The notes under the pieces are model-generated. The model ran no database searches and was not told the DNA's origin. It saw nothing but the letters and a program-made list of their open reading frames with translations. The translations under genes were made by a program, and so were the position numbers. Positions 1 through 8,196 of a stretch of 19,438 nt of DNA are shown here, one piece after another (the first letter of the stretch is position 1; the number at the start of each line of letters is the position of its first letter). Source of the DNA: Pedobacter sp. UBA1654 (GTDB taxonomy: Bacteria; Bacteroidota; Bacteroidia; Sphingobacteriales; Sphingobacteriaceae); assembly GCA_002320935.1 (NCBI GenBank), contig DCLG01000090.1, positions 88,778 to 108,215 of the forward strand. Direction: 5' to 3'.

Positions 1-916
1 GGTAGTTCCCTTTCCAATTGCCTGCGGATCTTGTTTCTTCTGTAACCATGGGGCCTCTCCGCATTGCGAAAACTCAAACTATAAACACTATGGTCCAAAT
101 GGTGATCTGGCAGATCAGAAGGGAGCAGCGCTGTTCGGCTATACAGATCTATACGGAGGCTATTCAGGTGGACAGGCAGAATATGTGCGGGTACCTTATG
201 CGGATATCAGTCCAAGGAAAATCCCTGATAACCTAACAGATGAACAAGCGTTGTTCCTGACGGATATCTTTCCCACTGGTTGGTCGGCCATAGACTGGGC
301 ACAATTAAAAGGTGGCGAAGTTGTTGCGATTTTTGGTTCAGGTCCTGTTGGGCTCATGGCACAGAAAGCGGCCTGGATCAATGGTGCAAGCCGTGTAATT
401 GCAATTGATCCGGTAAATTACCGACTGGAAAGGGCAAAAGCAGTAAATAAAGTAGATACGATAAATCCGAATAAGGTGGATGTTGTAGAAGCCATTCGTG
501 AGATGACCGGAGGTCGCGGTGCGGATGTTTGTGTTGACGCCGTAGGCTTTGAACCTGAACGTTCTGTGCTGGACAAGGTTAAGTCGACTATAAACTTCCA
601 AAAAGGAAGTATGAAAGTAATTGAACAATGCTTCAAGGCCGTTCGAAGAGGCGGAACCGTATCCATTGTAGGCGTATATGGTAGTCCATATGATGGTTTC
701 CCGGTACACCGGATGTTTGACAAAGGCATTACCATCAAACAGGGACAAGCGCCTGTGCTCAATTATATTGATCACCTGATCGAACTTGTCAAGGAAGAAA
801 AGGTGGTGCTGGATGATATCATCAGCCACAATTTACCACTTAGTGATGTTGCACATGCATACAAAATCTTCGATGAGAAAGAGGATGATTGTGTAAAGGT
901 CATCCTTAAACCCTGA
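1..916 (+). CDS. Zinc-dependent alcohol dehydrogenase (MDR family), 5'-truncated
   Basis: The reading frame is open from base 2 to the TGA at 914-916, so the gene enters from the left edge and lacks roughly its first 85-90 residues, including the catalytic-zinc Cys and the GHE motif. The visible part opens with the structural-zinc cysteines (codons at 23, 32, 41 and 65; C-x2-C-x2-C-x7-C), then GGYSGGQAEYVRVPYAD, the Rossmann NAD(P)-binding turn FGSGPVG (near 350) and the usual C-terminal MDR core. It resembles the glutathione-independent formaldehyde dehydrogenase-like/threonine dehydrogenase-like branch. The expected reaction is NAD(P)-dependent oxidation of an alcohol or hydrated aldehyde in the cytoplasm; the substrate cannot be told. 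An internal ATG at 185 is not the start, because conserved family sequence continues upstream. It is a clear paralogue of the minus-strand gene at 5524-6678. A bidirectional terminator follows. Confidence 0.93.
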   Translation, partial: VVPFPIACGSCFFCNHGASPHCENSNYKHYGPNGDLADQKGAALFGYTDLYGGYSGGQAEYVRVPYADISPRKIPDNLTDEQALFLTDIFPTGWSAIDWAQLKGGEVVAIFGSGPVGLMAQKAAWINGASRVIAIDPVNYRLERAKAVNKVDTINPNKVDVVEAIREMTGGRGADVCVDAVGFEPERSVLDKVKSTINFQKGSMKVIEQCFKAVRRGGTVSIVGVYGSPYDGFPVHRMFDKGITIKQGQAPVLNYIDHLIELVKEEKVVLDDIISHNLPLSDVAHAYKIFDEKEDDCVKVILKP

Positions 917-934
917 TCGATATAAGTATAGCTC

Positions 935-972
935 AAAAAAGGCGCTTACATTTCTGTTAAGCGCCTTTTTTT
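935..972. terminator. Bidirectional intrinsic terminator
   Basis: A perfect 14-bp stem (935-948 with 958-971) consists of a GGCGCTTA core flanked by an A-tract on the left and a T-tract on the right, around a 9-nt loop. It gives a U-run on either strand. It lies between the convergent alcohol dehydrogenase (ends 916) and SDR (ends 1004) and should stop both transcripts. Confidence 0.9.
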
Positions 973-1003
973 ATACAGTTAAGTTCCGTTCAGGGAGACT
1001 ATT

Positions 1004-1792
1004 TTATTTTTCTTCAAATTGCTTTCTTGATATAGCTGCCTGCGCTTCATCGGTCATAACATTACCTAAAGCAACGATTGCTTTTGCAGATAAACCATAG
1101 ATCAGGCGGTGTTCACCTTTCATTAAAGCTTCATAACCGGCTTTTGCCACGTCCGCTGGGCTATCTTTCTTACCTTGACCCGCAACAGTGTCTTCCGCGT
1201 TGGCATTGATAAAAAATCCGGTGTCCGTTGCAGCAGGCGCCAGCAGGGTCATCGTTACGTTTGTGTCTTTTATCTCATTGATGAGTGCTTCCGTGAAAGA
1301 ACGTACAAATGCTTTCGAAGCAGCATAAACGGACAGCAGTGGGTTAGGGCTGAAGCTTGCTACAGAACCCAGCTGCAAAATCCGGCCTTCGTTACGAGCG
1401 ATCATCTCTTTCAGATAGTAGTGCGTCAGGCTCATCAGACTAATTATATTTGTATGAACCACCTCCAGGTTCTTTTTCAGATCCGTTTCAATGAACAGTC
1501 CGGCCTCACCGATTCCGGCATTGTTAACCAGCACGTCGATCTGCAGGCCCAAAGCTTTCACTTCTTCATACAGCTCATCGGCTGCGCCGTCGTGGCTTAA
1601 ATCTTTCTCAAGATAATGGAATGTAGCCTGCGGATATAACATGGAGAATTCTTCTTCTATGTTGCCATGGTGCTCGGGTGTACGGGCAACCATAATGAGA
1701 TTGTAGTTATCTTTTGCGAAAAGTTTGGCCAGTTCATAGCCAATACCTTTTGTTGCACCGGTAATGAGTGCGGTCTTAGTTTTGTTTTCCAT
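1004..1792 (-). CDS. SDR-family oxidoreductase
   Basis: A 262-residue classical short-chain dehydrogenase/reductase. It has the cofactor motif TGATKGIG (residues 11-18), NNAG (90-93), a likely catalytic Ser143, and the catalytic Tyr156-x3-Lys160 (YAASK). Arg37 in the VAR segment after strand 2 suggests NADP(H) rather than NADH, which is an inference. The layout matches the DltE/YqjQ-like group of SDRs acting on acyl or keto groups; the substrate is unknown. Length is normal for the family and the catalytic residues are intact. The ATG at 1790-1792 sits right before the TGxxxGxG fold, as expected, without a convincing Shine-Dalgarno sequence. It is transcribed away from the divergent SDR/glgX pair and shares a terminator with the alcohol dehydrogenase facing it. 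Confidence 0.9.
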   Translation of the reverse strand: MENKTKTALITGATKGIGYELAKLFAKDNYNLIMVARTPEHHGNIEEEFSMLYPQATFHYLEKDLSHDGAADELYEEVKALGLQIDVLVNNAGIGEAGLFIETDLKKNLEVVHTNIISLMSLTHYYLKEMIARNEGRILQLGSVASFSPNPLLSVYAASKAFVRSFTEALINEIKDTNVTMTLLAPAATDTGFFINANAEDTVAGQGKKDSPADVAKAGYEALMKGEHRLIYGLSAKAIVALGNVMTDEAQAAISRKQFEEK

Positions 1793-1905
1793 AGGTCAAG
1801 GTTTAGCCAATTAACAGGATAGAAATCAGGAAGTTTTAAATAATCTTTCAAACATTGCAAATGCTGCATTGTTAAAAATGGACCTATAACAAACTAACGT
1901 CAAAC

Positions 1906-2799
1906 ATGGAAAACAACAACACAAACCTAAATCCAAGCGATAAATACCCTAAACCACCCTTTCCGAAACAAGAACAGGAAGTTCCCGGGCAGGAAAAGCT
2001 CATGCAGCCACTTGCAGATCATGGCGAAGAATCATATAAAGGCTCCGGCAGGCTGCAAGGCAAAAAAGCGATTATTACTGGTGGAGACTCCGGTATCGGA
2101 AAGGCGGTGGCAATCGCCTTTGCACGTGAAGGTGCAGACGTGCTGATCAGCTATCTAGACGAGTCTGAGGATGAAGATGCAGAAAATACAGCAGAACTGG
2201 TACGCGCCGCAGGGCAGCAGGCTGTGCTTGTGAGAGGTGACATTCGAGAGGAGGCGCATTGCAAACAAATTGTGGAGAAAGCCGTGCAGGAATTTGGTCA
2301 GATTGATATTCTTGTGAACAATGCCGCATACCAGATGTCCCAGCAATCATTGCAGGACATACCTTCAGATCAATGGCGCCGGACGTTCGACACCAACATT
2401 ACTGCAATGTTCTATCTGTGTAAAGCTGCAGAGCCCCATATGAAACCTGGCAGTAACATCATCAACACCACATCAATTAATGCCTACAATCCGAATGCAT
2501 CACTGCTGGATTATGCGGCTACTAAGGGTGCTATTCAGAACTTTACAGCCAATTTAAGTCAGATGTTGCTGGAAGCAGGTAAAGGCATTCGCGTAAATGC
2601 AGTTGCACCGGGTCCAATATGGACACCGCTAATCCCTTCTACAATGCCTGAACCTGAGAAATTTGGTGAGAATACCCCAATGGGTAGAGCGGGACAACCG
2701 GTTGAAGTGGCATATGCCTATGTATTCCTGGCAGCAGATGAGGCAAGTTATATTTCTGGTGCAACAATCCCGGTAACAGGAGGGAGAATTTCAATATAA
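1906..2799 (+). CDS. SDR-family oxidoreductase, YghA/YdaD stress type
   Basis: A 297-residue SDR with a Pro/Lys/Gln-rich N-terminal extension of about 50 residues before the Rossmann fold. That is typical of the YghA/YdaD/YhdF (general stress protein 39) group. Visible motifs are TGGDSGIG (58-65), NNAA (138-141), Ser190, Tyr203-x3-Lys207 (YAATK) and the PGPIWTPL segment near 235. The Asp in TGGDSGIG is a hallmark of this branch. It should be a cytoplasmic NAD(P)-dependent oxidoreductase of unknown substrate; some relatives are stress-induced, which is family knowledge. The stop codon overlaps the glgX start by one base, so the two genes are almost certainly co-transcribed and translationally coupled. 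The ATG at 1906 precedes the family's usual MENNN-type leader. Confidence 0.92.
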   Translation: MENNNTNLNPSDKYPKPPFPKQEQEVPGQEKLMQPLADHGEESYKGSGRLQGKKAIITGGDSGIGKAVAIAFAREGADVLISYLDESEDEDAENTAELVRAAGQQAVLVRGDIREEAHCKQIVEKAVQEFGQIDILVNNAAYQMSQQSLQDIPSDQWRRTFDTNITAMFYLCKAAEPHMKPGSNIINTTSINAYNPNASLLDYAATKGAIQNFTANLSQMLLEAGKGIRVNAVAPGPIWTPLIPSTMPEPEKFGENTPMGRAGQPVEVAYAYVFLAADEASYISGATIPVTGGRISI

Positions 2800-4937
2800 T
2801 GAAAGAAGGAACAATATATCCAGGGCAGGCCTATCCATTAGGTGCAACCTGGGACGGGCAGGGCGTAAATTTTGCAATTTTTTCTGAGAATGCTACTGCG
2901 GTAGAAATTTGTTTATTCGATCATGAAGATGATGCCGAAGAATCTTACAGAGCGTTCCTTCCGGAGCATTCTCATCAGGTTTGGCACGGCTACATCCCAA
3001 ATATTAAACCGGGTCAGTTGTATGGCTTCCGTGTACATGGGCCATATGATCCGCATAATGGCCACCGATTCAATCCAAATAAGCTGCTCATTGATCCTTA
3101 TGCCAAGGCCATCTCCGGAGTGATCAATTGGCATCATTCCTTGTTTGGCTATGATTTTAACGCAGAAAATGGGGACCTGAGTTTCAGTGAAGGGAATGGT
3201 GCAGCATATATTCCCAAAGGCGTTGTGATTGACCCGGCTTATGACTGGGAAGGTGATAAGCTGCCTCGGACAAGTTACCATAACTCCATTATTTATGAGC
3301 TGCATGTGAAAGGCTTTACCATGCGGCACCCAGATATTCCGGAAGAAATCCGTGGGTCTTATGCCGCTTTGGGCCATCCCGTTACGATTCAGTACCTGAA
3401 AGATCTGGGCATCACAGCCATTGAACTTATGCCCGTACACCAGTTTGTTAATGATCACCATCTTCAAGAGAAGGGACTTAGCAACTTCTGGGGCTATAAT
3501 ACAATTGGCTTTTTTGCACCGGATGTTCGTTACGGATCAAATCCCTATCGTGGTGCGCACGTAACGGAGTTCAAGGATATGGTTAAAGCACTGCATAAAG
3601 CGGGGATAGAGGTGATCCTTGATGTGGTTTATAACCATACGGCCGAGGGCAATGAAATGGGGCCTACTTTATCTTTCAAAGGCATTGACAACGCTACTTA
3701 TTACCGCCTTGTGGAAGACAATAAGCGGTATTATATGGATTATACCGGAACAGGTAATACGCTGAATGCAAACCTTCCGGCAGTATTAAAGCTGATGATG
3801 GACAGCCTGCGCTATTGGGTGCTGGATATGCATGTAGACGGCTTTCGTTTTGACCTGGCACCAACCCTGGCGCGGGAACTGCATGAAGTGGACCGCCTGA
3901 GTGCATTTTTCGACATCATCCACCAGGATCCGGTGATTTCACAGGTAAAACTGATTGCAGAGCCCTGGGATATCGGTGAGGGAGGATACCAAGTGGGTAA
4001 TTTCCCGCCAGGATGGGCAGAGTGGAATGGAAAGTACCGCGACTGTATCCGGGATTACTGGCGCGGTGCCGACAGTATGCTTGGAGAATTTGCGCAACGC
4101 TTCACCGGCAGTCCCGATTTGTATCAGGATGATAATCGCCGCCCAACGGCCAGTATTAACTTCCTTACCGCCCATGACGGATTTACCTTGCATGACCTGG
4201 TTTCATACAATGAGAAACATAACGAAGCCAATGGTGAGAACAATCAGGATGGCGAAGACCATAACCGCTCCTGGAACTGTGGCGTTGAAGGGCCGACAAA
4301 TGACCAGGGCGTGATAGAGCTCCGAAATAAACAGAAACGAAACTTCCTGGCTACCTTATTCCTGTCGCAAGGTGTACCTATGCTGGTTGCGGGCGATGAG
4401 CTTGGAAAAACACAACATGGTAATAACAATGCGTACTGCCAGGATAATGAGATTTCCTGGATCGATTGGGAAAATGCCGATCAAGAATTGTTAGATTATA
4501 CCAGAAGGCTGATTAAAATAACAAAGAGCCATCCTTCATTCCGCAGGCGCAGATGGTTTCAGGGACAACCAATAAAAGGCTCCAGCGTCCATGACATTGC
4601 CTGGTTTCTTCCTGAAGGTGGCTTAATGGAGGAGCACAACTGGAATGAGGATTATGCAAAGTCATTAGGTGTATTTCTGAACGGAATGGGATTACACAGT
4701 GTGGGACTTAAGGGAGAAAAGATCATCGACTATAGTTTTTATGTGATTTTCAATGCTTACCACGACAATCTGGACTTCCATCTTCCGGGTCCCGAATATG
4801 CAGATCAATGGATTCAGGTACTGAATACGGCTGCGGGATGGAACGATTCAGAAGAAGTTTTTGGAGCTTCATCTGTGATAAACGTTTCGGGACGATCGAT
4901 AATGTTATTGAGAACTAAAGACAAAAGAGCGCTATAG
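2799..4937 (+). CDS. glgX: Glycogen debranching enzyme GlgX (isoamylase type)
   Basis: A 712-residue GH13 enzyme that hydrolyses alpha-1,6 branches of glycogen or limit dextrin in the cytoplasm. An N-terminal CBM48-like domain (about 8-120) starts with YPLGATWDGQGVNFAIFSENA. The catalytic barrel carries all four GH13 regions: DVVYNH (275-280), GFRFD with nucleophile Asp352, AEPWD with acid/base Glu388, and TAHDG with His459 and transition-state Asp460. The GlgX/TreX signature GNNNAYCQDNEISW is also present near 545. Length is normal for the family and no key residue is missing. The ATG overlaps the upstream SDR stop (TAATG), and AGGAGGG at 2778-2784 may serve as a somewhat distant ribosome binding site. 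No other glycogen gene is in the window. A bidirectional terminator follows the stop. Confidence 0.96.
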   Translation: MKEGTIYPGQAYPLGATWDGQGVNFAIFSENATAVEICLFDHEDDAEESYRAFLPEHSHQVWHGYIPNIKPGQLYGFRVHGPYDPHNGHRFNPNKLLIDPYAKAISGVINWHHSLFGYDFNAENGDLSFSEGNGAAYIPKGVVIDPAYDWEGDKLPRTSYHNSIIYELHVKGFTMRHPDIPEEIRGSYAALGHPVTIQYLKDLGITAIELMPVHQFVNDHHLQEKGLSNFWGYNTIGFFAPDVRYGSNPYRGAHVTEFKDMVKALHKAGIEVILDVVYNHTAEGNEMGPTLSFKGIDNATYYRLVEDNKRYYMDYTGTGNTLNANLPAVLKLMMDSLRYWVLDMHVDGFRFDLAPTLARELHEVDRLSAFFDIIHQDPVISQVKLIAEPWDIGEGGYQVGNFPPGWAEWNGKYRDCIRDYWRGADSMLGEFAQRFTGSPDLYQDDNRRPTASINFLTAHDGFTLHDLVSYNEKHNEANGENNQDGEDHNRSWNCGVEGPTNDQGVIELRNKQKRNFLATLFLSQGVPMLVAGDELGKTQHGNNNAYCQDNEISWIDWENADQELLDYTRRLIKITKSHPSFRRRRWFQGQPIKGSSVHDIAWFLPEGGLMEEHNWNEDYAKSLGVFLNGMGLHSVGLKGEKIIDYSFYVIFNAYHDNLDFHLPGPEYADQWIQVLNTAAGWNDSEEVFGASSVINVSGRSIMLLRTKDKRAL

Positions 4938-4948
4938 CGTTTTCAAGC

Positions 4949-4985
4949 AAAAAAGGTCGCTGTATTCACACAGCGACCTTTTTTT
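4949..4985. terminator. Bidirectional intrinsic terminator
   Basis: A perfect 15-bp stem (4949-4963 with 4970-4984) has a GGTCGCTGT core, six As on the left arm, seven Ts at the right end, and a 6-nt loop. It serves glgX on the plus strand (stop at 4937) and the small minus-strand gene ending at 5021. Confidence 0.92.
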
Positions 4986-5020
4986 GTTCATGGATCTTCT
5001 AACAAGAAGTTCTCCAATAT

Positions 5021-5512
5021 TTAGTGCTTCTTGCGCTTTCCCTTTAACAATGCATAGGCAATTGAAGTGACAGCCAGGGTCACAAGTACCCGTTTCGCTA
5101 AACCTTTAGGATTGTGCTTCAGCTCAGCCTTCATACCTTTCTCCGCAAATATATTCGGTATATGCCCACGTTTAAGGTCATCCACAATACCTTCAACCAC
5201 ATTTACGCGGTCTGCAAGGAGCAAAGGCAGCCAATGCATGTACTGATTTTCACTGAATTTAAAAGCATACCTGCGAATGGCGCCACTTAAGCCAGATGGT
5301 GGGGTTGAAGTTCCAAAAACTGCGGTAATATTAGGGCGTTCAATTGAATGCAGTACCTCAATATTCACTGGCTGTAATGGTGGGCGCTCCCAGTTCAAAC
5401 GCTTGTGGTCATCTCCGGTATATTTTTTCATCGGATAGGTGGGTTCATTCTTCGCATCCGCATCGATTCCCCAACCTTTGATGTTTGTATAATCGTTATT
5501 TAAATTTTCCAT
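5021..5512 (-). CDS. Unrecognised small protein with C-terminal membrane anchor
   Basis: I do not recognise this as a named family. With the ATG at 5510-5512 it has 163 residues. A longer frame to 5566 would overlap the upstream dehydrogenase by 43 bases and adds a poorly structured Ser/Thr/Lys stretch, so the shorter start, 11 bases past that gene's stop, is preferred. The N-terminal 60 residues are polar, with the segment GWGIDADAKNEPTYPMKK (13-30) and WERPPLQPVN (41-50). A central region (65-125) includes RRYAFKFSENQYMHWLPLLLADRVNVVEG. The end has one hydrophobic segment (about 142-156) followed by KGKRKKH. This predicts a mainly cytoplasmic protein held by a C-terminal membrane tail; there is no signal peptide. 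It is the downstream partner of the zinc alcohol dehydrogenase in a two-gene operon, so it may work with it; that is inference. Confidence 0.8.
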   Translation of the reverse strand: MENLNNDYTNIKGWGIDADAKNEPTYPMKKYTGDDHKRLNWERPPLQPVNIEVLHSIERPNITAVFGTSTPPSGLSGAIRRYAFKFSENQYMHWLPLLLADRVNVVEGIVDDLKRGHIPNIFAEKGMKAELKHNPKGLAKRVLVTLAVTSIAYALLKGKRKKH

Positions 5513-5523
5513 AATCGTTGTGT

Positions 5524-6678
5524 TTATCTTCTTGCAGATGGTGGAATAAGAACTGTTTTGATGCAATTATCCAGTTTTGAAGAAAAGATGTGATAAGCGT
5601 CTGCTACTTCCTCCAGTGGCACACGGTGGGTAATCAATGCCTTAGGATCAAGTCGGCCGGCCTGTACATGATCAATTAATCTTGGCAGCAAGCGTTTTAC
5701 TGAGGCCTGGTTCGCACGGATGGTGATGCCTTTGTTCACAACATTTCCGATTGGAACGAGGTTGTCGGTTGGACCATAAATACCTACAATGGATACAATA
5801 CCACCTTTTTTAACCGCATTGATTGCCCAGTGTAAGGCTGTTGCGGAACCCGCCTGCAGCATTAGTTTCTTCCCTGTAATGGTTTGCATTGCATCACCAG
5901 AGGCATCTGCTCCTACAGCGTCAATACATACATCAGCGCCCAGCCAGTCTGTAGTTTTCTTTACAAACAATACAGGATCTTCAATAGAGCGGAAGTTGTA
6001 AGCTTCACAGTTAGCATATTCTTTTACGAACTCCAGGCGGTATTCTACATGATCAAATACAATGACACGTGCCGCACCAAAAAGCCATGCACATTTTGCA
6101 GCCATGATACCTATGGGTCCGGCGCCGAATATCACTACGGTATCGCCGGCTTTAATACCACCCATTTCGGCAGCCTGATAACCAGTAGGCACAACATCGG
6201 TAAGCAGTACGGCATCGTCATGATCCATCCCCGCTGGAATGACCGTAGGACCAACGTCAGCATACGGAACACGCACAAATTCGGCTTGTCCGCCGTCATA
6301 TCCTCCGGCAGTATGGGAGTACCCGAATATACCACCAACGGCAGTAGCCTGCGAGTTCGACTCATGACAGTTTCCGTAAAGTTCCTGCTTGCAAAAGGCA
6401 CAAGTGCCACAAGCTATATTAAAGGGCACAATAACACTGTCGCCAACTTTTAATTTCTGAACCGAGGGCCCCACTTCCTCTACAACACCAATAAATTCGT
6501 GCCCGAAGGTCATGCCCACCCGGGTGTCTGGTACCAATCCGTGGTATAGGTGTAGATCAGAACCGCAGATGCATGACCGGGTTACCCGCACAATCGCATC
6601 ACTGGGGTGAAGGATTTCCGGCATTGGTTTCTGGTCTGCACGAACGCGGCGTGGGCCGCGATAATTCATTGCTAACAT
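5524..6678 (-). CDS. Zinc-dependent alcohol dehydrogenase (MDR family)
   Basis: A complete 384-residue medium-chain dehydrogenase. Catalytic-zinc ligands are Cys38 (in SCICGSDLH) and His60-Glu61 (FGHEF). The structural-zinc cysteines are Cys90, 93, 96 and 104 (C-x2-C-x2-C-x7-C), and the Rossmann turn is GAGPIG (185-190). It closely resembles the glutathione-independent formaldehyde dehydrogenase-like group, so an NAD(P)-dependent alcohol or aldehyde oxidation is expected; the substrate is not determined. The start at 6678 is backed by an AAGGAGG site. It is the first gene of a two-gene minus-strand operon with the 163-residue membrane-anchored protein, 11 bases downstream. It is paralogous to the truncated gene at 1-916 (compare GGYDGGQAEFVRVPYAD here with GGYSGGQAEYVRVPYAD there). 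Confidence 0.95.
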   Translation of the reverse strand: MLAMNYRGPRRVRADQKPMPEILHPSDAIVRVTRSCICGSDLHLYHGLVPDTRVGMTFGHEFIGVVEEVGPSVQKLKVGDSVIVPFNIACGTCAFCKQELYGNCHESNSQATAVGGIFGYSHTAGGYDGGQAEFVRVPYADVGPTVIPAGMDHDDAVLLTDVVPTGYQAAEMGGIKAGDTVVIFGAGPIGIMAAKCAWLFGAARVIVFDHVEYRLEFVKEYANCEAYNFRSIEDPVLFVKKTTDWLGADVCIDAVGADASGDAMQTITGKKLMLQAGSATALHWAINAVKKGGIVSIVGIYGPTDNLVPIGNVVNKGITIRANQASVKRLLPRLIDHVQAGRLDPKALITHRVPLEEVADAYHIFSSKLDNCIKTVLIPPSARR

Positions 6679-6684
6679 AAAGTT

Positions 6685-6691
6685 CCTCCTT
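6685..6691 (-). promoter_or_regulatory. Consensus ribosome binding site of the zinc alcohol dehydrogenase
   Basis: On the minus strand AAGGAGG lies 6 bases before the ATG at 6678, with ideal spacing. Most genes in this window lack such a site, as is usual in Bacteroidota. It supports the chosen start and suggests strong or differently controlled translation. Confidence 0.7.
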
Positions 6692-6743
6692 GTTTTTTTA
6701 GGTAAATGTTTTAATATAAAATTTAAAGGCGCACAGTTGTTCA

Positions 6744-6763
6744 GAATATTGCGAATAATATTC
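6744..6763. repeat. Inverted repeat, possible operator
   Basis: GAATATT at 6744-6750 is the exact reverse complement of AATATTC at 6757-6763, with the 6-base spacer GCGAAT. It is 66 bases upstream of the minus-strand dehydrogenase start, a plausible place for a repressor or activator site. AT-rich dyads can arise by chance. Confidence 0.4.
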
Positions 6764-6942
6764 CGTTGCGAAGGGCTAATGGTCTGTCAGTCAGTGCAGA
6801 CAAACCTTAGCAGGTTCCAAATTTCCATAATGCGTGCAAGTGCTGCGCTTAGCGGGGTGATTGGGCCCGGGCAAGCGTGCTTTGGCTGCAGTGATGTCCC
6901 TGACCGATTTTGATGGCCCACAATTCCCTGGTTTATACCTGG

Positions 6943-6976
6943 TTGTATGGGTGTAAGCGAAAAATAATAATTTTTG
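6943..6976 (+). promoter_or_regulatory. Possible gmd promoter
   Basis: TTG at 6943-6945 is followed after 22 bases by TA-n3-TTTG (6968-6976), close to but not matching the Bacteroidota consensus TTTG/TAnnTTTG (one extra spacer base). It is 30 bases before the gmd ATG. The direct repeat CCTGGTT x2 with 11-base period (6927-6944) overlaps the -33 side, as an activator site might. Confidence 0.35.
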
Positions 6977-7006
6977 AGTTTATTTGTATGATAAACCAGA
7001 ATCAAC

Positions 7007-8143
7007 ATGAAAACGGCATTGATAACCGGCGTCACCGGACAGGATGGTGCATATCTTGCGGAGTTCTTACTGAACAAAGGCTACTTTGTACACGGGCTGA
7101 AAAGGAGATCCTCTATGTTCAATACAGATCGGATCGATCACCTGTACCAGGATCAGCACGAGCAACAAGTCAACTTTAAGCTGCACTTTGGCGATTTGAC
7201 GGATTCCACAAACCTAATACGAATCATTCAGGAAACACAGCCCGACGAGATTTATAACCTTGCTGCAATGAGTCATGTGCAGGTGAGTTTTGAGATGCCG
7301 GAGTATACGGCAAATGCCGATGGGATCGGAACCCTGCGCCTGCTGGAGGCAATCCGGATTCTGGGTATGCAAAAGAAAACACGCATCTATCAGGCTTCTA
7401 CATCCGAACTTTATGGCCTTGTACAAGCGGTACCTCAAAGCGAAAGCACGCCTTTTTATCCACGCTCGCCCTATGCGGTAGCCAAGCTGTATGCCTACTG
7501 GATTACGGTAAACTACCGGGAGGCCTACGGCATGTTTGCCAGTAACGGTATTCTATTCAACCATGAAAGTCCCTTGCGAGGCGAGACCTTCGTAACGCGC
7601 AAGATCACCCGCGCAGCAGCTAAGATCGCCATCGGCCTTCAACGCTGTTTATACCTCGGTAACCTTTCTGCCCAACGTGACTGGGGTCATGAAAAGGATT
7701 ATATTGAAGCCATGTGGCTGATCCTGCAGCAGGAGCAAGCCGAAGACTTCGTAATTGCTACAGGGATCACGACAACGGTTCGCGATTTTGTAAGGATGTC
7801 TTTTGCAGAGCTGGGCATTGAAATAGAGTTCAGTGGCAAGGATCAACACGAAAGAGGGGTAATCATTGATGTTGATCATGAAGTGGTTGCGCAACTTGGA
7901 TTGAATCCGGTAAACTTGCACCCTGGACAGGAGGTCGTACGCGTGGATGCGAAATACTTCAGACCAACGGAAGTGGATCTGCTTTTAGGTGATCCGACAA
8001 AAGCGAAAACACAATTGGGCTGGAAGCCTAAATATGATCTGTCCGAACTGGTAAAGGAGATGGTTCATGCGGATCTTACTTTAATGAAGAAGGATGAACA
8101 CCTGAAAAACGGTGGGTTTAATACGCTAAATCATTTTGAATAG
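7007..8143 (+). CDS. gmd: GDP-mannose 4,6-dehydratase
   Basis: A 378-residue extended SDR that converts GDP-D-mannose to GDP-4-dehydro-6-deoxy-D-mannose, the precursor of GDP-fucose, GDP-rhamnose and related sugars. The NADP-binding motif is GVTGQDG (8-14). Active-site residues are Thr132 and Glu134 (STSELYG) and Tyr156-x3-Lys160 (YAVAK). The family stretches [18 protein letters not shown] (29-46), [18 protein letters not shown] and [19 protein letters not shown] are clear. Length is normal and the start at the MKTALITG motif is certain. It is the first gene of the polysaccharide locus, 53 bases before glf. The enzyme that would finish the GDP-sugar (fcl, rmd or per) is not in the window. Confidence 0.97.
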   Translation: MKTALITGVTGQDGAYLAEFLLNKGYFVHGLKRRSSMFNTDRIDHLYQDQHEQQVNFKLHFGDLTDSTNLIRIIQETQPDEIYNLAAMSHVQVSFEMPEYTANADGIGTLRLLEAIRILGMQKKTRIYQASTSELYGLVQAVPQSESTPFYPRSPYAVAKLYAYWITVNYREAYGMFASNGILFNHESPLRGETFVTRKITRAAAKIAIGLQRCLYLGNLSAQRDWGHEKDYIEAMWLILQQEQAEDFVIATGITTTVRDFVRMSFAELGIEIEFSGKDQHERGVIIDVDHEVVAQLGLNPVNLHPGQEVVRVDAKYFRPTEVDLLLGDPTKAKTQLGWKPKYDLSELVKEMVHADLTLMKKDEHLKNGGFNTLNHFE

Positions 8144-8196
8144 CCTAAACCAAAACATTTTAGCTGTTTTCAGTATTTTTCTAGAAAACATCAACT

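Larger units (their letters stand above)
6679..7006. other. Divergent intergenic region between alcohol dehydrogenase and gmd
   Basis: This 328-base stretch separates the leftward redox operon from the rightward polysaccharide locus. I see no credible gene. The minus-strand frame at 6787-7077 overlaps the gmd start and has no family-like features. Contents are a 7-bp dyad GAATATT-n6-AATATTC (6744-6763), a GC-rich patch around the palindrome GCCCGGGC (6865-6872), a direct repeat CCTGGTT (6927-6933 and 6938-6944) and a near-consensus promoter upstream of gmd. It presumably holds both divergent promoters. Confidence 0.6.

Noticed and set aside
338..829. Minus-strand 163-codon frame inside the first dehydrogenase
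   Set aside because: It is a shadow of a well-supported plus-strand gene and encodes no recognisable domain.
2913..3467. Minus-strand 184-codon frame inside glgX
   Set aside because: It lies wholly within a GH13 gene with all catalytic motifs, and its translation looks random.
5513..5566. N-terminal extension (18 residues) of the small membrane-anchored protein
   Set aside because: It would overlap the end of the upstream dehydrogenase gene. The ATG at 5512 follows that gene's stop by 11 bases and begins the conserved-looking part.
5884..6453. Plus-strand 189-codon frame opposite the second dehydrogenase
   Set aside because: It is the antisense of a conserved zinc dehydrogenase; composition and lack of motifs fit a shadow frame.
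6787..7077. Minus-strand 96-codon frame in the region upstream of gmd
   Set aside because: It overlaps the certain gmd start by 71 bases, has no recognisable family feature and no ribosome binding site.
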